A stretch of DNA of 64,000 nucleotides from Candidatus Stoquefichus sp. SB1. GTDB taxonomy: Bacteria > Bacillota_I > Bacilli_A > Erysipelotrichales > Coprobacillaceae. The stretch spans positions 558,001 through 622,000 of the forward strand of contig NZ_LN852696.1 in the NCBI RefSeq assembly GCF_001244545.1, in the 5' to 3' direction. The notes beneath the pieces were generated by a model. That model was not told where the DNA came from, did not search any database, and saw only the letters and a program-made list of their open reading frames with translations. Position numbers and translations under genes: made by a program. Position 1 is the first letter of the stretch, and each line of letters opens with the position of its first letter. Shown piece after piece: positions 9,160 to 17,788 of the stretch.

Positions 9160-11046
9160 ATGGATTATCAAGAAGAAATCAAACATGTTCAATTTGATGA
9201 AAGAGATATGGAATATTATGAACTTTTATCAAAACAGTTTCCAACTATAAAAGATGTTGGTACAGAAATTATTAATTTAGAGTCGATACTCAATTTACCT
9301 AAAGGAACTGAACACTTTATGTCAGATTTACATGGTGAATATGATGCGTTTTTGCATATTATGAATAATTGCTCTGGGGTTATTAAGGAAAAAATTAAAT
9401 TCTGTTTTGACAAAGAACTTTCAAAGTATGAAATGGAAGAACTCGCAACCTTAGTTTATTATCCATATGAAAAAATCAAAAAGGTCAAGACTGAAGGTTT
9501 GCTTAATAAACAATGGTATCAAACCAATATTTATCATTTAATTTTTTTAATGAAGAAACTATCTTTAAAGTATACACGTTCAAAAGTCAGAAAAGCTATT
9601 CCAGAGGAGTATTTATATATTATTGAGGAACTCATTAATGAAAGAGATCATGATAGTATTTGTCAAAAGAATTATCAGCAACAGATTATTGAGACGATTA
9701 TTTCTGTTCATATGGCAGATGATTTTATTGTTGTTATGACGGATGTGATTAAACGATTGGCGGTTGATACTTTACACATTATTGGAGATATTTATGATCG
9801 TGGATCAAGACCTGATAAAATTATAGAATTATTGATGAAACATCATAATGTAGATATTCAATGGGGAAATCATGATATTCTTTGGATGGGTGCGGTATGT
9901 GGCAATGAAGCATGTATTGCAAGGGTTGTCAGGAATTGTTTAAATTATCATAATGAAGAACTCTTAGAAAATAGTTATGCTATTTCTTTAAGAGCATTAG
10001 AGAGATATGCAGTAGAAAAATATCCACATCTTGATTGTTATGATGCCATGCTTTTATGTATATCAGTGATTTTATTAAAGAGCGAAGGTGCATTGATTTT
10101 AAAGCATCCTGAATATCAGATGGATGAGCAATTAAAACTTCATTTGATAAAGGATAATCAGATATTATTAGGAGATCAAAAATACACTTTAGAAAATATT
10201 TCTCAAGCAGATTGCTGTTACAAATGCAATGAACAAGAAGAGATGATAATGACAAAATTGAAATCAGAATTTATGCATAGTGAGAAACTTCATCAACATG
10301 TTTCGTTTCTTTATCAAAAGGGAAGTATGTATTTATGTACCAATAATACATTGCTTTATCATGGCTGTGTTCCATTGGATCAAGAAGGTCATTTTATTGG
10401 TATTGAGATTAATGGTTATCATTACAAGGGAAAGGAACTTTTTGATTTTTGTGATCAGCAAGCAAGAAAGGCATACTTTCATAAAGAAAGCAATGCAATT
10501 GATTTTATGTTCTATTTATGGTGTGGTATTAATTCACCGCTTTCTGGCAGAATCTTAAAAACATTTGAAAGATTTTTTATCAATGATGAAAAGACATGGG
10601 AAGAACAGCGTAATCCTTATTATTATTTTTATAATCAGGAGAAATATTGCCTAAAGATTTTAAAAGAGTTTCATATGAATGAAAAAACATCTCATATTAT
10701 CAATGGACATACACCAGTCAAATGTAATGAAAAACCATTACGAGCAAATGGAAAAGTGATTATTATTGATGGTGGTTTTTGTAAAACATATCAAAAAGAA
10801 ACAGGAATTGCTGGATATACTTTAATATCTCATTCACAGGGATTGAAATTAAAATCACATACTCCTTTTAAAGGAATTCAAAGAGTGTTAAGGATAAATA
10901 GTGATATTCATTCTCAATCTCAAGATATTGAAGATTATGATCATAGAATGTTAGTTAAAGATACAGATATTGGAAAAGAATTGTTTCAGCAAATGCTTCA
11001 TTTAAGAGTCTTATTATATGCTTATGAAAGAGGCATTATCAGTTAA
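9160..11046 (+). CDS. fbp: Class III fructose-1,6-bisphosphatase
   Basis: A 628-residue gluconeogenic phosphatase (FBPase_2 family, typical of Firmicutes) that converts fructose-1,6-bisphosphate to fructose-6-phosphate. Metallophosphatase motifs are present in order: MSDLHGEYDAF, GDIYDRGSRPD, WGNHDILWMGA and, near the C-terminus, INGHTPVK. The ATG at 9160 is chosen because GAGAGGAG lies upstream and the terminator at 9104-9140 falls before it. Its position directly after a bisphosphate-producing pathway is suggestive, but it has its own transcription unit. Confidence 0.93.
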   Translation: MDYQEEIKHVQFDERDMEYYELLSKQFPTIKDVGTEIINLESILNLPKGTEHFMSDLHGEYDAFLHIMNNCSGVIKEKIKFCFDKELSKYEMEELATLVYYPYEKIKKVKTEGLLNKQWYQTNIYHLIFLMKKLSLKYTRSKVRKAIPEEYLYIIEELINERDHDSICQKNYQQQIIETIISVHMADDFIVVMTDVIKRLAVDTLHIIGDIYDRGSRPDKIIELLMKHHNVDIQWGNHDILWMGAVCGNEACIARVVRNCLNYHNEELLENSYAISLRALERYAVEKYPHLDCYDAMLLCISVILLKSEGALILKHPEYQMDEQLKLHLIKDNQILLGDQKYTLENISQADCCYKCNEQEEMIMTKLKSEFMHSEKLHQHVSFLYQKGSMYLCTNNTLLYHGCVPLDQEGHFIGIEINGYHYKGKELFDFCDQQARKAYFHKESNAIDFMFYLWCGINSPLSGRILKTFERFFINDEKTWEEQRNPYYYFYNQEKYCLKILKEFHMNEKTSHIINGHTPVKCNEKPLRANGKVIIIDGGFCKTYQKETGIAGYTLISHSQGLKLKSHTPFKGIQRVLRINSDIHSQSQDIEDYDHRMLVKDTDIGKELFQQMLHLRVLLYAYERGIIS

Positions 11047-11057
11047 ATTGATTAAAA

Positions 11058-11095
11058 AAAGATCATATTCTTATAACGGAGTATGATCTTTCTTT
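11058..11095. terminator. Bidirectional terminator between convergent genes
   Basis: AAAGATCATA (11058-11067) pairs with TATGATCTTT (11082-11091), extended inward with one wobble. T residues follow on both strands, so it serves fbp and the oxidoreductase gene ending at 11102. Confidence 0.85.
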
Positions 11096-11101
11096 TTGGT
11101 T

Positions 11102-12130
11102 TTATTTTAAATTGGCAATTCCTTTTTCGAGTATCTCAATTTGTAAAAGTGTTTGTTCAGGTTTGACAAGTGGTTCTTTTCCATTGATAATTGTTTCGTA
11201 TAAAGCATCATAGTAACGTCCATAATCACCATTCACTGAAACAACCTTTTCTTCATGATAACCTTTCTCATCATAATATGTCAGTGTTCCATATTCACCT
11301 GGCAAGTCTACACCAAAGTCATCATGAGAAGGCATATAGAATAATTTCAAGTGTTCTTCCTGTTTATCTTTTTTCTCCTTCACAAACATTCCCTTTTTCC
11401 CATAAATTACAAAGCTAGGTCTTTCCTTCACTCTAAAGTAACTTGATTTCACTGAAACTTTTAATGTCCCATAGTACAAATCCAAATCAAAGTAGTCATT
11501 CATGCGTCCTTCACCTAACAATTGTCTGACATCATAATGAATATGATCTGGTTTTCCAAAATAAGAAATCACTTGATCAAGGGTATGACAGCCATGTCCA
11601 TAAAGATAGGAATTGATGGAACTGAATTCATGAACTGATTCAGGAATGTAAGGACGATAGTAATCAAAATGCATTTCCAGTTCTAATAAATCACCGAGTT
11701 TACCTGATTCAATGACTTTTTGAACAGTGAGGAAATCACTGTCAAATCGACGATTTTGATAGCATTGAACAATCAGCCCTTTTTCCTTAGCCAAATCAAA
11801 GATTTCCTGAGCCTGCTGATAAGTATCAGCGAAAGGTTTCTCGACAACACAATGTTTACCAGAGAGAAGAACCTTCTTAGCATAATCATAATGAAAAGCA
11901 GAAGGAGTAGAGATAACAATGACCTGAACATCAGGATCATTCAAAAGATCATCAAGACTCTCAGTATAGATGACACCAGGGATTTCATCCCAAATATCCT
12001 TAGAATGATCTAAAGTAAAGATTTTCTTAATTTTTATTTTATCAGTTCTCTGTATTACAAAAGGCATATGGTAGCGATTGGCGCTCTTTCCATTTCCAAT
12101 ATATCCAATAGTTAAAATTTTATTTGTCAT
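11102..12130 (-). CDS. Gfo/Idh/MocA-family NAD(P)-dependent oxidoreductase
   Basis: A 342-residue dehydrogenase with an N-terminal Rossmann domain (ILTIGYIGNGKSANRYH), the family EKPFA motif containing the catalytic lysine near residue 95, and a C-terminal alpha/beta domain. Relatives oxidise inositols or other sugars. The start at 12130 is preferred to upstream in-frame codons because an AAGGG site precedes it and the Rossmann motif then begins immediately. Its first 11 bases overlap the neighbouring Gfo/Idh/MocA gene, so the two form one operon. Substrate unknown. Confidence 0.85.
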   Translation of the reverse strand: MTNKILTIGYIGNGKSANRYHMPFVIQRTDKIKIKKIFTLDHSKDIWDEIPGVIYTESLDDLLNDPDVQVIVISTPSAFHYDYAKKVLLSGKHCVVEKPFADTYQQAQEIFDLAKEKGLIVQCYQNRRFDSDFLTVQKVIESGKLGDLLELEMHFDYYRPYIPESVHEFSSINSYLYGHGCHTLDQVISYFGKPDHIHYDVRQLLGEGRMNDYFDLDLYYGTLKVSVKSSYFRVKERPSFVIYGKKGMFVKEKKDKQEEHLKLFYMPSHDDFGVDLPGEYGTLTYYDEKGYHEEKVVSVNGDYGRYYDALYETIINGKEPLVKPEQTLLQIEILEKGIANLK

Positions 12131-13100
12131 TATCAAACACGATCCCTTCTTGAAGTCTAGCTTCTTGCATGATTTCACTGACAATAAGACTGATATTGAG
12201 CATGTCATTGACTTTCTTTTGATCATGTTCATCAATCATGCGAATAAATTCTTTGAATTCATAATATAAACGATGTTTTTGTTCATCCTTATTGATCTTT
12301 ATTTCTTCTTTTTGATTGTTAATGAATGTCAATTCTTTCAATTGATTAATTGGCGTATTGATTTGAATAACACCCTGATCACCTTGCAATGTTAACATCA
12401 CAGGGGCCTGACAATCTTTAGCACCAATACTGATAGCTTTAAAATGACCATAGTCCAGTGTTAGAATACCACTCGTATCAATACCTTTTTCCATATTTGC
12501 TAAATAATGGATAGAGAGAGGTTTCCCAAACAAACCGACAATTCCGTGAATGTTATAGACATTTAAATCCATCAATGCTCCACCTGCTTTATGATAATCA
12601 AAGGCGGGTAAGATATTTCCTTCTTGAAAAGCATGATAACGTGAAGAGTATTGACTATAGTTGAAGCTGATAATTTTTGGATTTCCAATTTTGGTGATAT
12701 TTTCCTTGAGTGCCTGATAAGCCGGCAAATAGTGGATATTCATTGCTTCCATTATAAACAGTTGTTTTTCTTTTGCGATTGTGATCAGTTCTTTTAATTC
12801 ATTGAGATTCGCTGTTATAGGCTTTTCAATAATCACATGTTTGCCATTTTCCAAAGCTTTTTTTGCAAAATGATAATGCAAAAAATTTGGCAAAGCCACA
12901 TAGATTGTATCAATATCATCTTGCAGCATGTTTTCATAATCCAATTCATAACCATCTAAATGATACTGTTCACATAAATGAATTGTTTCTTGTAATGTTT
13001 CTTTTGTTCCTAAAAGTTTAATTCGTTCAATCTTCAATTGATCTATCATTGGCAGCAAATCTTTAACAATCATGCCAGTACCTAAAATACCGAGTTTCAT
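12120..13100 (-). CDS. Gfo/Idh/MocA-family oxidoreductase
   Basis: A 326-residue second member of the same family: GxGxI motif at the N-terminus (LGILGTGMIVKDL), EKPIT lysine motif, and YNIHGIVGLFGKP in the substrate domain. An AAAGGAGGG site stands directly before the ATG. It overlaps the downstream paralogue by 11 bases. The two proteins are clearly divergent in sequence, so this is not a recent duplication. Substrate not identifiable. Confidence 0.86.
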   Translation of the reverse strand: MKLGILGTGMIVKDLLPMIDQLKIERIKLLGTKETLQETIHLCEQYHLDGYELDYENMLQDDIDTIYVALPNFLHYHFAKKALENGKHVIIEKPITANLNELKELITIAKEKQLFIMEAMNIHYLPAYQALKENITKIGNPKIISFNYSQYSSRYHAFQEGNILPAFDYHKAGGALMDLNVYNIHGIVGLFGKPLSIHYLANMEKGIDTSGILTLDYGHFKAISIGAKDCQAPVMLTLQGDQGVIQINTPINQLKELTFINNQKEEIKINKDEQKHRLYYEFKEFIRMIDEHDQKKVNDMLNISLIVSEIMQEARLQEGIVFDNDK

Positions 13101-13153
13101 TTCATTCCCTCCTTTGTTTCTTTATCAATATCTATTTTACATCCTTTTCTCAA

Positions 13154-13178
13154 GAAAAAAAGAGTTATGAATAACTCT
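13154..13178 (-). terminator. Terminator after the RpiR gene (minus strand)
   Basis: AGAGTTAT/ATAACTCT forms an 8-bp stem at 13161-13178. On the minus strand it is followed by a T-run (13154-13160). It separates the RpiR gene from the oxidoreductase pair. Confidence 0.75.
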
Positions 13179-13185
13179 GTAAAAA

Positions 13186-13237
13186 TGGTACAAATATTTT
13201 ATAAAGAAAGTCTCAATTCTTGTACTTTTGGTACAAA
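13186..13237. repeat. Repeated TGGTACAAA sites near the oxidoreductase operon
   Basis: TGGTACAAA occurs at 13186-13194 and again at 13229-13237. The second copy sits in an inverted repeat TTGTAC-N5-GTACAA (13220-13236). They could be operator half-sites upstream of the oxidoreductase pair; this is inference only. Confidence 0.25.
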
Positions 13238-13241
13238 ATGA

Positions 13242-14081
13242 TTATCGTGAAGAGGCATCAATCATCTTTTTATGATGGTGATGCTGGGTATAATCTTCTT
13301 TATAGATAAGAGAATAAAGAATTGTTAAAATAAACTGAAAGGAAATCTGTGAATAAAAAGTGCCAATTTTATGATCGTTTTCCATATTTGGAATCGTAAT
13401 AGAAATAAAACTTTGCTTTAATAATGGACTGCTTTCATTGGCAGTTAAAGTGATGATAGGAATCTTTTTTTGATTAAGAATTTTTTGAATAGAGAGAAAA
13501 CGTTCATTCATACCTGTATAGGAAATAAAAAGGGCACAATCTTGAGTAGTCATATTATAAGCCATTGCAATTTCTTCATAATTATCAGTTGCTAAAATAG
13601 GGTAAATGTTGATTTTCATTAATTTGTTGATAAAATTCATGGCAGTAATACGTGAGTCACCAAAAGCAAAGATAAAAATTCTTTGACTGTTGATCATAGT
13701 ATGGCTGATTTTTTCAATATCTGATATATTCAAATGACTTTGAATCAGTTGGATGGTTTCACGATAGAGGGAAGAAAGATCATTGATAATATCTTGTGTT
13801 GTTTCAGACTGATAAAAAGGAGTGCTAAAATTAATGGAACGATTGATAAATTTAGAAGATTCTAATTCTCTGACTAACGCAAGTTTAAAATCTTTATAGC
13901 CACGATAACCTAACTTTTTACAAATTCGAATGATGGCAGCATTTGAAGAATGTGTGACAAGTGCCAGCTGTTGAATTGTCATATCAGAAATCAAATGAAC
14001 ATTTTCCAAAAGATATTGGATAATGCTATGTTCTGTTGGCGTAAAGTTTTCATTTTTATAAAGTTTTTCTAAGATTGTCAT
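13242..14081 (-). CDS. MurR/RpiR-family transcriptional regulator
   Basis: A 279-residue regulator. An N-terminal RpiR helix-turn-helix (residues ~5-80, with ALVTHSSNAAIIRICKKLGY) is followed by a SIS sugar-phosphate-binding domain (~105-250, with FAFGDSRITAMNF and LFISYTGMNE). The ATG at 14081 is chosen over a GTG nine bases earlier because the AAAGGA site is correctly spaced only for the ATG. It probably senses a sugar phosphate and may control the adjacent oxidoreductase pair, but a terminator separates them. Confidence 0.87.
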   Translation of the reverse strand: MTILEKLYKNENFTPTEHSIIQYLLENVHLISDMTIQQLALVTHSSNAAIIRICKKLGYRGYKDFKLALVRELESSKFINRSINFSTPFYQSETTQDIINDLSSLYRETIQLIQSHLNISDIEKISHTMINSQRIFIFAFGDSRITAMNFINKLMKINIYPILATDNYEEIAMAYNMTTQDCALFISYTGMNERFLSIQKILNQKKIPIITLTANESSPLLKQSFISITIPNMENDHKIGTFYSQISFQFILTILYSLIYKEDYTQHHHHKKMIDASSR

Positions 14082-14105
14082 GTTTGTCACATCCTTTGTT
14101 TATTT

Positions 14106-14134
14106 ATTATATCAAAAATAAGCGTGATAATAAA
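14106..14134 (-). promoter_or_regulatory. Probable promoter of the RpiR gene
   Basis: On the minus strand TTTATT and TATAAT are separated by 17 bases. The TATAAT is exact and lies about 25 bases before the start codon. Confidence 0.45.
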
Positions 14135-14135
14135 G

Positions 14136-14160
14136 ATAAGACCAGATGAGCTGGTCTTAT
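14136..14160 (-). terminator. Terminator overlapping the M32 carboxypeptidase stop codon
   Basis: ATAAGACCAG (14136-14145) pairs perfectly with CTGGTCTTAT (14151-14160) around a five-base loop. The stop codon is part of the stem. The following minus-strand sequence is only moderately T-rich. Confidence 0.65.
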
Positions 14161-15644
14161 AAGTGATAGAGTTGTGTATATTTATTTTTAAGATAATCAA
14201 TGTAATATTGAGGGTTAAATGTTTCTTGAGTCAATTGTAATAAGAGTTCATTGGTGTTGTAAATAGCACCATACTGATGAAGATGATCACGCAAGTAGTT
14301 TTTGAGTGCTTCAAAGTTTCCTGTTTCAATCCATTCATCAATAGCAGTATGTTTTTGCATGTAAGCATAGATTTGGGCAGCAACAGCACTTCCAATTGCG
14401 TAACTTGGGAAATATCCAAAATCTCCACCAGCCCAATGAATATCCTGTAAAATACCTTCACTATCATTTGGTGGAGTCACACCTAAATATTCTTGATAGA
14501 GTTGATTCCAAAGTTCAGGTAATTTTTGAAAATCAATATCTTCTTCAAACATTTTCTTTTCAAGTTCATAACGGACCATAATATGGAGAGCATAAGTTAA
14601 TTCATCTGCTTCAGTACGAATCAAACTGGTTTCAACCCGATTAATCCCTTCGATAAATTTTTCAAAGGAAATTTCATTAAGTTGTTGTGGGAATGTTTCT
14701 TGTAATTTTGGATAAATCGATTTCCAAAACTGTGGACTACGCCCAATCACATTTTCATAAAAACGCGATTGTGATTCATGCATTCCCATAGATGCACCTG
14801 TACCAATCGGAGTCATTGTAATCTCATCAGCAATATTCATTTCATAAATGGCATGACCACTTTCATGAATTGTTGAAAAAATAGCACTCTCTAAATTGTT
14901 TTCATAATAATGGGTTGTAATGCGGACATCCTTGTTATGAAAATTGGTTGTAAATGGATGTTCGCTTTCCTTAATGACACCTTTATGAAAATCAAAACCA
15001 ACATATTGGGCCAGCCAACGGTTAAATTGTTTTTGTTTTGCGATATCAAAAGATTGTGTATTGAATGAATTGTCAACTGTATATTGAGCATTTTGAATAC
15101 GTTGCAATAATGGCACAATCTCTTGCTTTAATTGTTGAAAAAATTCATCTAGATGAGAACTTAAGAAACCAGGCTCAAAATCATTTAGTAAAATATCATA
15201 TAGTTTTTCATTGTCTTTTTGACGATAAGTTGCAAATTCTTTTTCGTTTTCAACAATCTGTTGTAAATAGGGCATAAATAATTCATAATTGTTTTCTTTT
15301 TTGGCCTTTTGCCAAATATTCTGAGCACGCATAAGGAGCTCCTGATGCGCTTGATATTTCTCGGCTGGAATTTTTTCAAGACGTTGAATATCTTTGAGCC
15401 ATTCTCTGACAACTGCTTTTTGATGGACTGGTAATTCCTGCTGGCTTAAATCAGTTAAGAGTGTGCGGACTTGAGGATTGGTAATCAGTTGAAAGAGTTC
15501 ATTTGATAATATACCAACATAGGTTGTTGTTTGTTCCATTGAATCTTCAGGTGCCTCTGTTTCCTGATCCCATGAAAATAATGTTAATGCTTGACTAAGT
15601 GCTTGACGTTTTAAAATGAATGTTTCTAAATCTTGATAGTTCAT
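14157..15644 (-). CDS. M32-family metallocarboxypeptidase
   Basis: A 495-residue zinc carboxypeptidase of the Taq type, which removes C-terminal amino acids from peptides in the cytoplasm. The HExxH zinc motif is H260-E261-SG-H264, and the downstream glutamate ligand lies in MHESQSRFYE about 30 residues later. Length equals that of the family. An AAGGAGA site precedes the ATG. The start codon overlaps the stop of the MATE gene (ATGA), so both are co-transcribed from the promoter near 17.05 kb. Confidence 0.92.
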   Translation of the reverse strand: MNYQDLETFILKRQALSQALTLFSWDQETEAPEDSMEQTTTYVGILSNELFQLITNPQVRTLLTDLSQQELPVHQKAVVREWLKDIQRLEKIPAEKYQAHQELLMRAQNIWQKAKKENNYELFMPYLQQIVENEKEFATYRQKDNEKLYDILLNDFEPGFLSSHLDEFFQQLKQEIVPLLQRIQNAQYTVDNSFNTQSFDIAKQKQFNRWLAQYVGFDFHKGVIKESEHPFTTNFHNKDVRITTHYYENNLESAIFSTIHESGHAIYEMNIADEITMTPIGTGASMGMHESQSRFYENVIGRSPQFWKSIYPKLQETFPQQLNEISFEKFIEGINRVETSLIRTEADELTYALHIMVRYELEKKMFEEDIDFQKLPELWNQLYQEYLGVTPPNDSEGILQDIHWAGGDFGYFPSYAIGSAVAAQIYAYMQKHTAIDEWIETGNFEALKNYLRDHLHQYGAIYNTNELLLQLTQETFNPQYYIDYLKNKYTQLYHL

Positions 15645-17011
15645 ATGTTTTCTCCTTCCATTATTTTATTCTTCTCAATTTGTTGTGTTTGAAACCATTT
15701 TTCTTTTTTGATGCCATAAAGAATACCTGTGATATCTGCTAGAAACCAGCCAATAGGAATAGCCCACCAAATCACAAGAGTTCCAAGTGTTGGTGCAAAA
15801 AGATAGGCGAGTAAAACCCTTGTTCCTAAAGAAATCACTGTTAAAATAACAGAAATACCAGGTTTTCCAACTCCACGATAATAACCATATAATAAAAATA
15901 AACAACCAATCCCTAAATAACATATGCCTTCAATTTGTAAATACTGGATACCCTGTTGAATAATTTGGACTTCTTGTGGATGAATAAAAATCATCATCAG
16001 TTCTTTTGCAAAAACAAACACGCCACATGAAATCATGAGACAAAAAATTGTGGAAATGACAATAGCTGATTTGAGTCCTTTTTGAATTCTATCTTCTAGA
16101 TGGGCACCTTTATTTTGGGCAATAAATGTTGAAAAGGCATTACCAAAATCTTGAACAGGCATATAAGCAAAAGAATCTATTTTCACAGCAGCTGCGAATG
16201 CTGACATTGTAATCACGCCAAAACTATTGACTAAACCTTGAATCATTAAAATTCCAAAGTTCATAACTGATTGCTGAATACATGTTAAAAGTGAATAATC
16301 TCTTATTTTCATAAAAATATCACGATCAAAATAACAATGATGTTTTTGGGGAAGAAGTTCTTTTTGGGTTAAGCAGACATATAACATTATTCCAGTCCCA
16401 CTCATTGCCTGGGCAATAATTGTCGCAATGGCTGCACCACTGACACCTAGGTGCATCTGAACAATGAAGAAAATATCTAAAACAATATTAATAAGTGTTG
16501 CAATCGCAAGAAATAACAAGGGAATTCTTGAATTACCTAAAGCTCGCAGTACAGATGAAAAGTAATTATAAAGAAAACTAAAGAAGAAGCCCCAAAAGAT
16601 AATGAATAAATAATCATAGGTTTGTTGATAAATATCTGAAGGGATATTGAGAAATGATAAGATAGGATGAATAAACAGTAAGCATAATAATTGGAGAATA
16701 ATAGCCATGATTGCAATACCAATAAAAGAAACAAAAAAGGCTGTTTTCATTTTATCATGTTGTTTTGCTCCAAAAAGCATAGAAAATAAAATTCCACTTC
16801 CCATACATAATCCTAAAATAATAGAAGTTAAGAAAGTCATGATTGTAAACGAGGAACCCACGGCAGCTAAAGCATTTGAACCAAGGTATTGTCCAACAAT
16901 AAATGTATCAGCTATATTATAAAATTGTTGTAACAAATTTCCTAATATCATTGGTAAAGAAAACAATAATAGTGATTTTGTAATAGATCCTTTTGTTAAC
17001 TGATTATTCAT
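15641..17011 (-). CDS. MATE-family multidrug exporter
   Basis: A 456-residue integral membrane antiporter with about twelve transmembrane segments in two homologous halves. The N-terminal LLLFSLPMILGNLLQQFYNIADTFIVG-type segment and the QNKGA motif in the second half are typical of DinF/NorM-type MATE proteins. It would export drugs or metabolites using a cation gradient. It is divergent from a TetR gene, and the intergenic region holds strong operators, so TetR control of this exporter is likely. Confidence 0.92.
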   Translation of the reverse strand: MNNQLTKGSITKSLLLFSLPMILGNLLQQFYNIADTFIVGQYLGSNALAAVGSSFTIMTFLTSIILGLCMGSGILFSMLFGAKQHDKMKTAFFVSFIGIAIMAIILQLLCLLFIHPILSFLNIPSDIYQQTYDYLFIIFWGFFFSFLYNYFSSVLRALGNSRIPLLFLAIATLINIVLDIFFIVQMHLGVSGAAIATIIAQAMSGTGIMLYVCLTQKELLPQKHHCYFDRDIFMKIRDYSLLTCIQQSVMNFGILMIQGLVNSFGVITMSAFAAAVKIDSFAYMPVQDFGNAFSTFIAQNKGAHLEDRIQKGLKSAIVISTIFCLMISCGVFVFAKELMMIFIHPQEVQIIQQGIQYLQIEGICYLGIGCLFLLYGYYRGVGKPGISVILTVISLGTRVLLAYLFAPTLGTLVIWWAIPIGWFLADITGILYGIKKEKWFQTQQIEKNKIMEGENI

Positions 17012-17030
17012 GATTTCACCCCATATAGTT

Positions 17031-17058
17031 ATGATAAATGAAAAGTAAAAATTGTCAA
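17031..17058 (-). promoter_or_regulatory. Promoter of the MATE-carboxypeptidase operon
   Basis: On the minus strand a perfect TTGACA (17053-17058) and TATCAT (17031-17036) are separated by 16 bases. Confidence 0.55.
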
Positions 17059-17070
17059 TTCATTTATCAT
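17031..17070. repeat. 12-bp inverted repeat bracketing the MATE promoter
   Basis: ATGATAAATGAA (17031-17042) is exactly repeated in inverse at 17059-17070. The arms cover the -10 and flank the -35 of the MATE promoter, so this may be an operator rather than a terminator. Confidence 0.5.
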
Positions 17071-17103
17071 TTGTTTTTATGTTTGAAGTGTAATCATATG
17101 CAA

Positions 17104-17132
17104 TTGACAATTGAGAGAAGAAGTCATATAAT
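17104..17132 (+). promoter_or_regulatory. Perfect consensus promoter of the TetR-SDR operon
   Basis: TTGACA (17104-17109) and TATAAT (17127-17132) are separated by 17 bases, matching consensus fully. The -35 overlaps an 11-bp repeat (AATTGACAATT) that is inverted at 17050-17060 in the MATE promoter. Confidence 0.8.
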
Positions 17133-17157
17133 TTGAATGAATATTTATTCATTCAAA
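17132..17157. promoter_or_regulatory. 26-bp palindromic operator, probably for the adjacent TetR
   Basis: TTTGAATGAATA and its exact inverse flank a central TT. The palindrome abuts the -10 and covers the likely transcription start and leader, so a bound TetR dimer would block transcription. Confidence 0.7.
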
Positions 17158-17173
17158 AAAAGGAGGAGTGTCT

Positions 17174-17773
17174 ATGCCTAAGTCTCCTGAAAAATGTCAG
17201 GAAATTCGTGAGGAAATGCGTTCTAGAATTTTACATGATTCAATGTTGTATTTTGCTAAGAATGGTTTTTCTGGTACAAAAATAAGTGATTTATCAAAAT
17301 ATATTGGAATAGCTCAAGGAACAATTTATGTTTATTTTCAATCAAAAGAAGAATTGTTTCATGAGATTTTTTCATTGATTCATAATAAGCAGGATATTCA
17401 GGAATTAAAAGTTCTGACTTTATTGCCAATATCAGCAAAACAGAAAATACATCAGTTATCAAAATCGATATGGAAAAAATTAGAAGAAGATGAAAGTTAT
17501 GCAGCAAAAGTTGCATTGAATACACAAGCGATGTTTGAGGAAAATAATTATATTTCACAAAAGACAACTTATCAGTCTGATTTGTATAAGTATGTTGCTA
17601 AAATGATACAGCAAGGACAAAAGGAAAAGACTGTCGTTGAAGGGTCACCAATGAAATTGGCAGATTATTATTGGGGAGTTGTTTATCTTTATGCATTAAA
17701 AAAGTTATTTACAACGAAATATGAAATGATTACGGTTAAGGATCTTGAACGTATATTGTTAAAAGATGAGTAA
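17174..17773 (+). CDS. TetR/AcrR-family repressor
   Basis: A 199-residue repressor with an N-terminal TetR helix-turn-helix (residues ~20-65, including GFSGTKISDLSKYIGIAQGTIYVYFQSKEELF) and a helical ligand-binding domain of no recognisable specificity. The ATG at 17174 is chosen because AGGAGG is seven bases upstream; a GTG at 17168 is too close. A 26-bp palindrome lies just before it, and a MATE exporter is divergent, so autorepression and exporter control are likely. The SDR gene follows in the same operon. Confidence 0.88.
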   Translation: MPKSPEKCQEIREEMRSRILHDSMLYFAKNGFSGTKISDLSKYIGIAQGTIYVYFQSKEELFHEIFSLIHNKQDIQELKVLTLLPISAKQKIHQLSKSIWKKLEEDESYAAKVALNTQAMFEENNYISQKTTYQSDLYKYVAKMIQQGQKEKTVVEGSPMKLADYYWGVVYLYALKKLFTTKYEMITVKDLERILLKDE

Positions 17774-17788
17774 AAGAAGGAGAAAAAG

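Noticed and set aside
12131-12235. A 35-residue N-terminal extension of the oxidoreductase at 11102-12130
   Set aside because: The extension would be the shadow of the upstream gene, and the Rossmann motif begins at once from the inner ATG.
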